Part shown: positions 1-7,795 of the stretch, one piece after another
Numbering within the stretch: position 1 is the stretch's first letter
Layout: every line of letters begins with the position of its first letter
Source of the DNA: Entamoeba histolytica HM-1:IMSS
Lineage: Eukaryota; Evosea; Mastigamoebida; Endamoebidae
DNA length: 14,707 nt
Direction of reading: 5' to 3'
Assembly: GCF_000208925.1 (NCBI RefSeq)
Contig: NW_001915208.1
Coordinates: 1 to 14,707 of the forward strand
Notes under the pieces: model-generated
Database searches by the model: none
Told to the model about the DNA's origin: nothing
The model's input: the letters and a program-made list of their open reading frames with translations, nothing else
Program-made: the position numbers and the translations under genes

Positions 1-615
1 TGCATTTTCAATTCCTTTATAATCAAATGACCATTGACAACAATATGATATTATTTTATCATTTTCTTTATAAACACGAATATCACCAAATCCATATCCA
101 AATTCAAACAGCCAATCATCTGATTGATTAAATAAACAAAATGCATATTGTGGTTGTTTAATATCAAATTTCATCATTCCTTCCATTCTTCCTTTTGATT
201 CTAATGAAAATAAAAATGATTGGGAATCATATATATAATCATCAACTTTATCAATTTTCTCATTAACATATCCTCCAAACTTATTTCCTTCTGAATCTTC
301 AATAATAATTATTACATGTTTTTTATTCATTATTCTTTGTTTAAATACTGATGTATTTTTATTCCAATCATCAACATATGAATCAAATAGTATATTATTT
401 ATTCTTCTTTCTGTCCATTCTTCTATGTGGTGAATTTCTTCAATTACTCTCATTCTTTTCAATCTCTCTTCTTCTTGTTTCTTTCTCTCAAATTTTTTAA
501 TACTCCCTAAATAACATTTATAATTCTTAGTAGTATCATTTGGTTGTTGAATTTCTGGAAGTGTTTCTACTACTTCATTAATTAATTGGTTGTTCTTATT
601 TATTAACTCTTCCAT
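1..615 (-). CDS. TLDc-domain protein, N-terminal part (runs off window)
   Basis: Reading leftwards from an ATG at 613-615, the frame is open for 205 codons to the window edge, so the C-terminus is missing. Residues about 1-70 are polar and charged (MEELINKNN at the start, then FERKKQEEERLKRM), likely a short coiled coil. From about residue 70 the sequence looks like a TLDc domain: a helix with EWTERRINNILFDS, then a beta-rich stretch with HVIIIIEDSEGNKFGGYV, SFLFSLESKGRM, YAFCLFNQSDDWLFEFGYGFGDI. The 'I-I-x-x-x-G-x-x-F-G-G-Y' strand and the later 'F-G-x-G-x-x-D-I' are the usual TLDc landmarks. In other eukaryotes TLDc proteins are linked to oxidative-stress resistance and V-ATPase control; Entamoeba has many members whose role is not known to me. 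The family call is inference from motifs; the reading frame is seen directly. Confidence 0.8.
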   Translation of the reverse strand, partial: MEELINKNNQLINEVVETLPEIQQPNDTTKNYKCYLGSIKKFERKKQEEERLKRMRVIEEIHHIEEWTERRINNILFDSYVDDWNKNTSVFKQRIMNKKHVIIIIEDSEGNKFGGYVNEKIDKVDDYIYDSQSFLFSLESKGRMEGMMKFDIKQPQYAFCLFNQSDDWLFEFGYGFGDIRVYKENDKIISYCCQWSFDYKGIENA

Positions 616-874
616 TTTAATTTAAATTAATGTTTATAAGTTCAAAATATGAATGTTTAAATAGTTAATCCACGTTATTAACATATCAAATCAATCATTA
701 TTTTTATCGTCATTCTATTTTAAATAATTGATATTGTTATTTTTAAAATAACAATAATTATATAATAATATTAATAATATAATAATAATAAAATTATAAT
801 ATTGTTATTTTCTATAATTAGCTTATTTTATTTTTAGTATTTTTTAATTTTTGTTTTAATAATAAATAAAAAAC
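616..874. other. A+T-rich spacer between TLDc gene and LINE 3' end
   Basis: About 260 bases with no gene. Part is the 5' flank of the TLDc gene. From about 735 it becomes low-complexity AAT/ATT (ataataatattaataat), a landing environment typical of Entamoeba LINE insertions. Confidence 0.6.
632..643 (-). promoter_or_regulatory. Possible core promoter of the TLDc gene (GAAC/TATA-like)
   Basis: On the minus strand the bases GAACTTATAAAC lie 17-28 nt upstream of the ATG. GAACT resembles the Entamoeba GAAC element (consensus AATGAACT) and TATAAA a TATA-like box. The position fits the very short 5' leaders of this genus, but such strings are common in A+T-rich DNA. Confidence 0.3.
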
Positions 875-2471
875 AATTAATTAAGTATTAATAGAATTAG
901 ATTCTGTTGTTCCTGACTCATTAAGTCTAACCAAATCAATAAGTCAGCTTCTAGCAGCTCTACGGAGTATGTTTGATTGTGATCTCCGCAGTATTCCATG
1001 ACATCAATCATGTTTTTAATTACATGGTTTTTTACTTCTTTCTCGATGTCAATGTCAATTTTTAATTATTTAATTAATCTATTACTTTCTTTATTTACTA
1101 ATCCATTTATTGATATTACTACTGGAATTATTTTGACATCTTTTAATTTTTCTATTTTCATTAGCCTACTCTTTAATTCCTTATACATATTCCTTTTCTT
1201 CCAATAGGCTCCATTAATATTGTGATCAGCCACAATTGTCATATCAAATAATAGACCAGTTTTATTCTTTTTATCTAATACATATATGTCTGGTATTTTG
1301 TGATATTGTCCATCACTTTTATGCATTATTTGTTTGTTAAATATCATTGTGATGTCTTTATATTGGAACACTGTTTCATATGGTGGTTTTTTATATTGAT
1401 TATTTCCTGTATATTTTCTTATTAATCCCTCCCATATTATAATGCCTATATGGTCATGTTTTTCCATTTGTGATTTTTTATGACCAATACAAGATAGTAG
1501 AATGTGTTCTACTGTTGTTATATTGTCTTTACAAAGTGTTGAGTATTTCAATCTTTCATTTTTCATTATTTTTGCTTTTTTATACACACAAAATATTGCT
1601 CCATCTTGCATTTTAGTTAATTGGAGGAATGCATTCTTTTTAATATTGATAGACTTCCATGCTTTCACTGTAGTAGTTTTATCTACTCCTTTTGACTCGA
1701 ACCATCTTCTGAAGTGTCCGCTTATTTGATGGGACTTCCATTTTTTGATGTATTGGTCGGTCAATAATTTTTTTATTTCTACTACTACTTCTTTTTCTTT
1801 TTTATTTTCAATCCCTTCATTTATTATTTCTTCTATTTTTGTTTCTGGGATTTTATGACCTAGGGCTTTTTTAATTCTATTCAATATTCCATTCTTATTG
1901 TACCATCTCTCTAATATGTTATTTCCTATTTCACATTCTCTGGTACAGTAGTGCATCACTGTTCTTACTAATTCAATAACATATTCGTCCATTATATTTA
2001 TTAATCCTTCACCCATTTCTTCTAGAGGGACATATAACCTATCTTTGGAGTTTCCGGCACCAATGTATTTTGCCTTTCTTAAATATTTTCTTATCTCCAA
2101 ATCAATTTTATCTAAGTGACTTTCCAATTTACAACTGATGCTGAATATCTGAAGATATTGATTACTTCCGTGTTTATTCTAGTAATATATCTTCTATTAC
2201 TACTTTCATCACTGTTTATTTCTTCCATCTTCTTCATCATTTTTTCTTTGATGGATTTACAATTGAAGGTGTCATCAATTTCGTCGGACTGCCATATTCC
2301 TAAGTATTTATACAAGTCCTCACCTTCAACTACGGGGGTGTTTTGCATTCAATCTGGTATTTCTTTAATGTTTTTTAATACCATTCCTGATTTTTTCTCA
2401 TTCATTTCCATCAATATGTAACTTATTATTTCCTTAATTTCGTTGTGGATTATTTCCATTTCTTCATTATT
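875..2471 (-). mobile_element. 5'-truncated LINE copy (EhLINE-type, R4-like endonuclease)
   Basis: This is the 3' third or so of a non-LTR retrotransposon, lying on the minus strand. From 5' to 3' it carries the end of the reverse transcriptase domain (YKYLGIWQ, around 2290-2310), a linker, and a restriction-like endonuclease (zinc-knuckle-like CX8HX4C at 1489-1533; PD-X14-D at 1243-1293). The recognisable frame stops at a TAA at 2472-2474 and nothing RT-like is seen beyond, so the 5' end is probably near 2471. The 3' end is placed at 875 because the last 24 nt (875-898) are identical to the end of the SINE-like element at 13337-13360, and a T-rich stretch (element sense) follows. Full-length EhLINEs are near 4.8 kb, so this copy holds about 1.6 kb. 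No clear target-site duplication was found by eye. Confidence 0.88.
877..2471 (-). pseudogene. Broken LINE ORF: RT C-terminus and restriction-like endonuclease
   Basis: The LINE coding region is recognisable over about 530 codons but has three lesions. An in-frame TGA (2349-2351) lies between EIPD and MQNTPVVEGEDLYKYLGIWQ. A frameshift near 2112-2127 separates RYSASVVNWKV from SHLDKIDLEIRKYL; the offset fits one lost base, and the upstream frame ends at TAG 2112-2114. An in-frame TAA (1066-1068) follows ESNRLIK, although the same frame stays open to a TAA at 877-879 (DIDIEKEVKNHV ... LLILN), which is probably the true C-terminus. The endonuclease shows PD at 1288-1293 and the next acidic residue at 1243-1245. 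In this family that enzyme nicks the target DNA for target-primed reverse transcription. The copy cannot make an intact protein. The long 353-codon frame has no ATG at its left end; it begins at a TTG inside the older ORF. Confidence 0.85.
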
Positions 2472-3577
2472 TTACGTTAATAACCAGTAAATATCATAAA
2501 TAATTACAAAATAAAATTTTACAATATATACTTCATTACATAACATCAACAAATTGTTTAATTACATTTTATTATACCAAGGAATAGGAATAATATGAAA
2601 TTTAGATTAAGAAATAATATAAAAAGAAATAAACGTTGATGTAACACATAATCAAAAAGAAATAAACAATAAAACAATACAAAACAAATGAGAGATCATA
2701 TATATTAAGAATAATTTCAATTTTGAATATATAAATTCACAACAAAATATAACAATACTCAAATACTATAAAAGAATGAAATAAACAACAATTTGAATAA
2801 AACACCTTCTTAAACAATGAAAAATAAATACATTATTAAATATTATCAACCCAGTTATTCATTAATTTGATATTATTTTTATTTAATAACTACTTCATTT
2901 TCAATTAAATGTTTATTTAAAAGATTCAAACTACAATAATCTCTAATTAAATAGAAAAAAAATGAATATCATAGTATGAATATAATTAAATTAAACAACT
3001 CATTGTGTTAATATTTTTTAAGATATATAAAATGTAAATAATAAACATTTGATATGTAACTATGAAATTAAAATATTTTTCATGTATTACTTCTGTTATA
3101 TTCTCTAACAATAATATTCTTTTTAGAATCTGTTTTTTTTTATTTGAATGAGTATTACTTCAATAATTGGTACTTTTTATACCATTAAATGATTAGACAA
3201 TATCTTAATAAAACACCAATTCATTTATTATTATTATCATCTTTTACAATTATTATTTTTAACACGATATTTCATATTCAAAATAAAAAAGAATATAGAT
3301 AAAGTATAATATAAAGAATATAGATTAAATTATTTCATATATTCAGAATATAATTTATTCTCATACTGGTATTTATCAAAACTAGAATAAAAAACAATGT
3401 CACTTATTAAAAAATGTATTATTTGCATAAAAAGAAAGTTGGTTGAGTAAAAGTGATGATTATCACCACAGTTCATGATTTTGTTCTTTCTTTTGAGTTT
3501 TTCATCAATAACGTTATATAAAACATTTTATCAATTAAACCTTTATTTGAAGATAAACTTAAAAAGAATTGATAAAT
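2472..3577. other. A+T-rich intergenic region, no gene seen
   Basis: About 1.1 kb of low-complexity A+T-rich DNA between the LINE copy and the Dcn1-like gene. All frames are broken by frequent stops and I recognise no RNA gene. The only ordered structure is the nested inverted repeat at 3430-3494. The last 60-70 bases before the ATG at 3578, with a TATA-like string gttatataaaa near 3513, presumably hold the promoter of the downstream gene. Confidence 0.6.
3430..3494. repeat. Nested inverted repeat upstream of the Dcn1-like gene
   Basis: Outer arms AAAAGAAAG (3430-3438) and CTTTCTTTT (3486-3494) flank a small inner hairpin, GTGAT-gatt-ATCAC (3453-3466). It sits about 85-150 nt upstream of the ATG. 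It could be a regulatory site or chance; the outer arms are simple purine/pyrimidine tracts. Confidence 0.35.
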
Positions 3578-4517
3578 ATGCCAAGACGTTTAAAACCAAA
3601 GATTGACAATGAAAGTATAGAAACATTTATTAAAACTACAGGTGCATCGTTTGTTGATTTAGACATAAATGAAGTTAAAGACATTAATTAACTACAGTGC
3701 AAAAGTTGCTGAATTTTATTTAAAACAATACCCCGATATAAGTGATGCAATTAATGCTTTCTTTGATTCACCAATTGATTTAACCAATACGAAACCGTCT
3801 AAAAAAAAGACACAACAAAAAAGAAACACACAATCAGCTCAAATAATTAAAGACACATTCAATAAATATCAAGTTAATGGAGTTTTAAGAGATGATGGTC
3901 TTTCTTCATTCTTAAAAGAATTAGGCATGTCTGAAGATGGGTATATAAATTATGTCCTTTCGTATGCAGGAAATACTAAGTCTTTTGCTATTTTTAAAGA
4001 AGATAATATTGAAGCAATCATTAAAAAAATACCTTTTACTGGAAAATATTCAGAGGATGTCAAAGAGTTTTATGAAGAGACAATCCCTAAAGAATATCAT
4101 AGATTTTTAATGTTTGTCCATTCACAATTAAAAGCCATGATTTATGAACTTAACAAAGAAAATAATTGTCTTGAAAAAATCACTGAGAAAGAACTTAACA
4201 AATCATTTTGCACTTCCCAAGAAGGTAGAGTTGAACTTATTGACATGGTTAATGATGTTTTGAATGATATTTTACCTGATTCAATGAGTAATTCTCCAGT
4301 GAACAAACTGTTTTGGGATTTTGTCAAAACAGTAAAGAAACGATTATCAGTGACCAAAGATGAATTTTCATTTATTGTTGATTTCTTAAAGGAGTTTCCA
4401 ACAGTTTCATCAATGAAATTAAGCCAAGAACAAATTGATGAAAAGTTGTATCTTCCTCAATTATATCAAGACTTTCTTGAATATATTAATAAACCACAAG
4501 ACAAAGAAAACCATTAA
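3578..4517 (+). CDS. Dcn1-like cullin-neddylation protein (two exons)
   Basis: Exon 1 is 3578-3648 (ATG, 71 nt), the intron 3649-3697, exon 2 3698-4517; joined they give 296 residues. Without splicing the first ATG frame hits TAA at 3689-3691. Removing the intron joins IKTTGAS to AKVAEFYLKQYP in frame and restores a UBA-like helix bundle (about residues 12-46, ending DAINAFF), as found at the N-terminus of Dcn1/DCUN1D1. A K/Q/T-rich linker follows. From about residue 73 to 290 there is a helical region with IIKDTFNKYQVNG, LRDDGLSSFLKELGMS, FAIFKEDNIEAI, LFWDFVKTVKKRL, DEFSFIVDFLKEFP and LPQLYQDFLEYI, in the order of the DCUN1/PONY domain. Dcn1 binds cullins and the NEDD8 E2 (Ubc12) and promotes cullin neddylation. 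The exon structure is well supported; the family call is inference from motif order. A shorter start at 3669 (MKLKTLINYS) is possible but lies in the intron and loses the UBA-like helix. Confidence 0.68.
3649..3697 (+). other. Spliceosomal intron, 49 nt
   Basis: It begins GTTTGTTG, the strongly conserved Entamoeba 5' splice site, and ends ACTACAG. It interrupts codon TC|T (phase 2) and contains an in-frame TAA, so retention truncates the protein at 37 residues. Entamoeba introns usually end TAG; the only TAG nearby (3660-3662) would leave a 14-nt intron, too short to splice, so CAG at 3695-3697 is the likely acceptor. Confidence 0.78.
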
Positions 4518-4564
4518 TTGAATTACTAAATTACTCAAAACTGATTTATAGTTGAGACATATTA
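4518..4564. promoter_or_regulatory. Shared 3' region of two convergent genes
   Basis: Only 47 bases separate the stop codons of the Dcn1-like gene (+) and the secreted coiled-coil gene (-), so the two 3' untranslated regions and poly(A) sites must lie close together or overlap. The stretch is A+T-rich with no clear terminator structure. Confidence 0.4.
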
Positions 4565-5377
4565 TTATTTTTTATGTGACTTAGAAGTTGTGGAACTAGC
4601 TTTTTTATTAGCAGTCTGAGTTGCTTCACGTTTTCCTTTCTCATGATTAAATTCAGCTTTAATACTTTCCATATAAACTTTAATTTCAGCAATAGTATTT
4701 TCTTCTATTCTTTTCATATTTCCACCATGAAGTGTATTTCTTCTAATAATGTGAATGATTTCTGTATAAACTCGTTCATAAATTTCTTTTGCTGCTGATG
4801 CAATTTGATGTTTTATATCTTTTTCACTTGGTTTATCTTCACCTTCTGCTTCTTGAATTTTAGAATATGCATTTTTAGCTGCAAGTTTAGCTGCTTCTTT
4901 AGCATATTCAACAGCATATTTCTTTTCCATTTCATAAATTTGTTTATTAACTTTTCTATATTCTTTACTAATGTCACTTCCATGATAATCAACATATTCT
5001 TCTAGTCTATTTCTTCTTATCATTCTTCCACGTTCTACACCAGTTAATGAATCAGCAACCTTTCGTAATTTTCTCAAAATTTCAAGCTTAGCATTTCTAG
5101 TCTTTCTTAATTGGAATTGTAACTTACGAATTGTTTGTTGGAGAAGAACCTTATCTTTTCGAGTAGTTGCCATCTCTGTATCTTCGTAATTTAATTCAAG
5201 TTCATGAAGAATTCTTCGTTCAATCTTTCTAGTTTGTTTGAGTTTCTTTTCTAACATTTCTGTCATTCTTTGAGCTTTAACCATTCTTCTGTGCATAATG
5301 CATCCATGTCTGAAGTGATAAAATTCATCATCCGCAATAACACTTAACAATAACAAAAAGAGAACAATTGATCTCAT
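4565..5377 (-). CDS. Secreted basic coiled-coil protein, unknown family
   Basis: The product is 270 residues from an ATG at 5375-5377. Residues 1-15 (MRSIVLFLLLLSVIA, followed by DDEF) are a convincing cleavable signal peptide. The rest is almost wholly helical and rich in Lys, Arg, Glu and Ala: a heptad-like stretch at about 35-115 (KLKQTRKIERRILHELEL; TIRKLQFQLRKTRNAKLEIL), then MIRRNRLEEYVDYHGSDIS, then an Ala/Lys/Glu helix at about 155-190 (EYAKEAAKLAAKNAYSKI). The tail (about 252-270) is Ser/Thr/Lys-rich and ends SKSHKK. Only one Cys is seen (HGCIMHRR), and there is no second membrane segment, GPI-type tail or classical ER-retention signal, so it is probably secreted or lumenal. I do not recognise the family and assign no function. 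It is divergent from the BspA-like gene across a 159-bp gap. Confidence 0.85.
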   Translation of the reverse strand: MRSIVLFLLLLSVIADDEFYHFRHGCIMHRRMVKAQRMTEMLEKKLKQTRKIERRILHELELNYEDTEMATTRKDKVLLQQTIRKLQFQLRKTRNAKLEILRKLRKVADSLTGVERGRMIRRNRLEEYVDYHGSDISKEYRKVNKQIYEMEKKYAVEYAKEAAKLAAKNAYSKIQEAEGEDKPSEKDIKHQIASAAKEIYERVYTEIIHIIRRNTLHGGNMKRIEENTIAEIKVYMESIKAEFNHEKGKREATQTANKKASSTTSKSHKK

Positions 5378-5536
5378 TTGATAATATACTTTTTTTCAAG
5401 TTCTTTTTTTATTGATTTTTTGTTTTTTCATTGATTTTTTTATTTCCATTTTCTAACAACAGAATTTTCTATTTATTTTAGTTATATATAACGAAATGAT
5501 AGATTGAGATTATGTGATATATCTGGAAAAGGATAA
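5378..5536. promoter_or_regulatory. Divergent promoter region (secreted protein gene / BspA-like gene)
   Basis: This 159-bp gap lies between two start codons facing away from each other and must hold both promoters. Towards the minus-strand gene, AAAAGAACTTG (minus sense, about 5397-5407) resembles the Entamoeba GAAC element and is followed by GTATATTAT near its ATG. Towards the plus-strand gene, a perfect 12-bp palindrome, gttatatataac (5481-5492), lies about 45 nt upstream of its ATG and is a candidate TATA box. The middle is T-rich on the plus strand. Element calls are by resemblance only. Confidence 0.45.
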
Positions 5537-7795
5537 ATGGTAATTCATAAACTTGACCGATACCACTTAATGGTGGTTTGTAAATATTTACAAACAGTAG
5601 AAGATTATTTGAATATTATTTTAATAAATTCCAAATTTAAAGAAATACCAGCTATGTTTCATTATAATCCTATTTCAATAAATAAACAAAGTAAAAAGTT
5701 ATTTGTTAATATTGAAAGTCAATTTTTATATAGTAGATATGATGAGTTGATAAATGGAATGAGTAAATACATAGTTTGGTATGGATGTGGATTAAAAACA
5801 GTTAAATATTATCAAATTTATTATTCTCTACGACCAATATTTAAAAGACTTTATTTGAATTATACTCAAATGAAAGACTTTCATAAAGAAGAAGGAGATG
5901 TTATTTATTTTGGGTTTTCTACATACGTTAAACCAATTGATGTTGTTGATGTTTCTAATTTTTATGGACTTTCAAGCGAATGTTTTAAATTCAATACTGT
6001 TAATAGTGTTATTCTTGGACATCATATCAGAGAATTACCACCATTTTGTTTTGATAGATGTGGAATAAAACAACTTGATCTTTCGTACATAACTAAAATT
6101 GAAGGTACACAGTTTTATGATGATAGTCTTACTGCTCTTACTCTTTCAAAATACTTAGAAAAAATGGATTTAAATGCTTTCCAAGAATGTACTAATTTAA
6201 AAAAGATAACTATTTCAGAAGGATCAAAAGAAATTAATGTTGATGTATCATATAACTTCTATACTCTTCTTCAATTAAATGGGATTAGTTGTAATTGTAA
6301 TATAGTAAATAAGGATTTTACTTTATTTAATCCTTTAAAACACAAAGAAGAAAATACAGTTATTGATAATATTGTTTGTTCAGAAACAAAGAGTCTTTTA
6401 AACTTATCACAACAAACATTAATTGTGAATGGTTTAATGAGTATTCCCTTTTTAAGTATAGCACATAGAATTAAATCAATTAAAGAAATTGTATTATCTT
6501 CAGATGTTGAAATCATACAACCATCTGCATTTTATTATCTTATTCATTTAGAAAAGATTAATTTAAATTCAGTTAGAAAGATTGGATCACATGCATTTGA
6601 ATTATGTCAACATTTGAAAGAGGTTGATCTTTCAAATATCCGAAGTCTTGGAATGAGTTGTTTTAGTAAATGTAAAGAACTTATGACAGTGAAATATTCA
6701 ACATATTTAACCACAATTCCAGCATATAGTTTTATTTCATGTTCTAATCTTAAAGAGATAGAAGGATTAGATTTTGTCCAAAAGTATGAAGAGTCATGTT
6801 TTAGACATTGTAATAAACTGACAATTAATGAAGTTTTCTCTAATCTAAAATCCATTTATTCTTATTGTGGAAGTAAAATTAATGTTTCATCTTTAAAATC
6901 ATCAACTATTCATTTTGGTCCTAAATCATTCATTGCAAACACTTCTTTACAGTCAATACATATTTCACAACTCTTCCCTAGATCAAAAATATTACCATCT
7001 AAATGTTTCGCTTTATGCACAAACTTAACTTCTGTACAAATTGATGATATAAAATGTCTTGAAAAAGGTTGTTTTGCTAATTGTTATTCTTTAATAAATC
7101 TTGTATTACCAACATCATTAGTCTTAATAAAAAGATTATGTTTTTCAAATTGTACTTCATTAAAGAGTCTTGAATTTCCATCACGTTTGAAACACATTCA
7201 AAGTTTATCATTTTCAAAATGTTATTCATTGACAAGAATTATGTTTAAATCATCTAAAACCAAATGTCATCAAGAAGCATTTTTAAAATGTCCATTAAAA
7301 ATAATAACATTTAATGAAGGAAATTATTTTCGTGGAACTCTTTCTTATCAACAACATCTTGATTTACAAGAAATTGGAATTAAATCAGAACATATCATTT
7401 ACACAAGACATGATAGAAGGAGATATGGAAATAATATTCCTTCTTGTGTAGATATCATTGGAACTAAAGCATTTGATGGATGTTCTTCAGAAGAAATTGT
7501 TATTCCATCAACTATTAAAAAACTCGATTGTTATTGCTTTTATCACTGCAAAAAACTCAAAAGAATTAAAATATCTGCTCTCTTATTTGATTCTTTCAAA
7601 CAAATAAATGAAGAAATAGTCCAAGACAACCAACCAAACTCATCTTTGTTAAGTAAAATTGAAATGATGCATCACCCTCATCACCAATCAGTAACTCCAA
7701 AACTAAAATATTCTACAACTATTTCATTCAAATCAACTGTCATTTATATCAACAATTCAAATGAAATAACATCTATTGAACTTATTAAATACTGA
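5537..7795 (+). CDS. BspA-like leucine-rich repeat protein
   Basis: The product is 752 residues from an ATG at 5537. The N-terminus (LDRYHLMVVCKYLQTVEDYLNI, then INSKFKE, FHYNPISI) is the conserved F-box-like opening of the large Entamoeba BspA-like family. From about residue 150 to 690 there are repeated units of the LRR_5 (BspA/TpLRR) type, with a recurring F-x-x-C-x-x-L-x-x-I core: FQECTNLKKITI, FELCQHLKEVDLSNI, FSKCKELMTV, FISCSNLKEIEGL, FALCTNLTSVQI, FANCYSLINLVLP, FSNCTSLKSLEFP, FSKCYSLTRIMF, FDGCSSEEIVIP, FYHCKKLKRIKI. No signal peptide or membrane helix is visible. The C-terminal 50 or so residues leave the repeat and include MMHHPHHQS. Relatives are thought to mediate protein binding and at least one has been reported at the E. 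histolytica surface despite lacking a signal peptide; the role of this one is unknown. The frame is intact throughout. Confidence 0.93.
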   Translation: MVIHKLDRYHLMVVCKYLQTVEDYLNIILINSKFKEIPAMFHYNPISINKQSKKLFVNIESQFLYSRYDELINGMSKYIVWYGCGLKTVKYYQIYYSLRPIFKRLYLNYTQMKDFHKEEGDVIYFGFSTYVKPIDVVDVSNFYGLSSECFKFNTVNSVILGHHIRELPPFCFDRCGIKQLDLSYITKIEGTQFYDDSLTALTLSKYLEKMDLNAFQECTNLKKITISEGSKEINVDVSYNFYTLLQLNGISCNCNIVNKDFTLFNPLKHKEENTVIDNIVCSETKSLLNLSQQTLIVNGLMSIPFLSIAHRIKSIKEIVLSSDVEIIQPSAFYYLIHLEKINLNSVRKIGSHAFELCQHLKEVDLSNIRSLGMSCFSKCKELMTVKYSTYLTTIPAYSFISCSNLKEIEGLDFVQKYEESCFRHCNKLTINEVFSNLKSIYSYCGSKINVSSLKSSTIHFGPKSFIANTSLQSIHISQLFPRSKILPSKCFALCTNLTSVQIDDIKCLEKGCFANCYSLINLVLPTSLVLIKRLCFSNCTSLKSLEFPSRLKHIQSLSFSKCYSLTRIMFKSSKTKCHQEAFLKCPLKIITFNEGNYFRGTLSYQQHLDLQEIGIKSEHIIYTRHDRRRYGNNIPSCVDIIGTKAFDGCSSEEIVIPSTIKKLDCYCFYHCKKLKRIKISALLFDSFKQINEEIVQDNQPNSSLLSKIEMMHHPHHQSVTPKLKYSTTISFKSTVIYINNSNEITSIELIKY

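Noticed and set aside
998..1207. Plus-strand open frame, 69 codons, Phe/Ser/Ile-rich
   Set aside because: It lies antisense to the LINE endonuclease region, which has clear motifs on the minus strand; the frame is a mirror effect.
673..2485. Short inverted copies of gttaataac on both sides of the LINE copy
   Set aside because: A 9-mer match in A+T-rich DNA, 190 bases away from the 3' border and in inverted orientation, is not a target-site duplication.
4805..5005. Plus-strand hydrophobic open frame
   Set aside because: It is antisense to the Lys/Glu-rich secreted protein gene, which has a signal peptide and intact frame.
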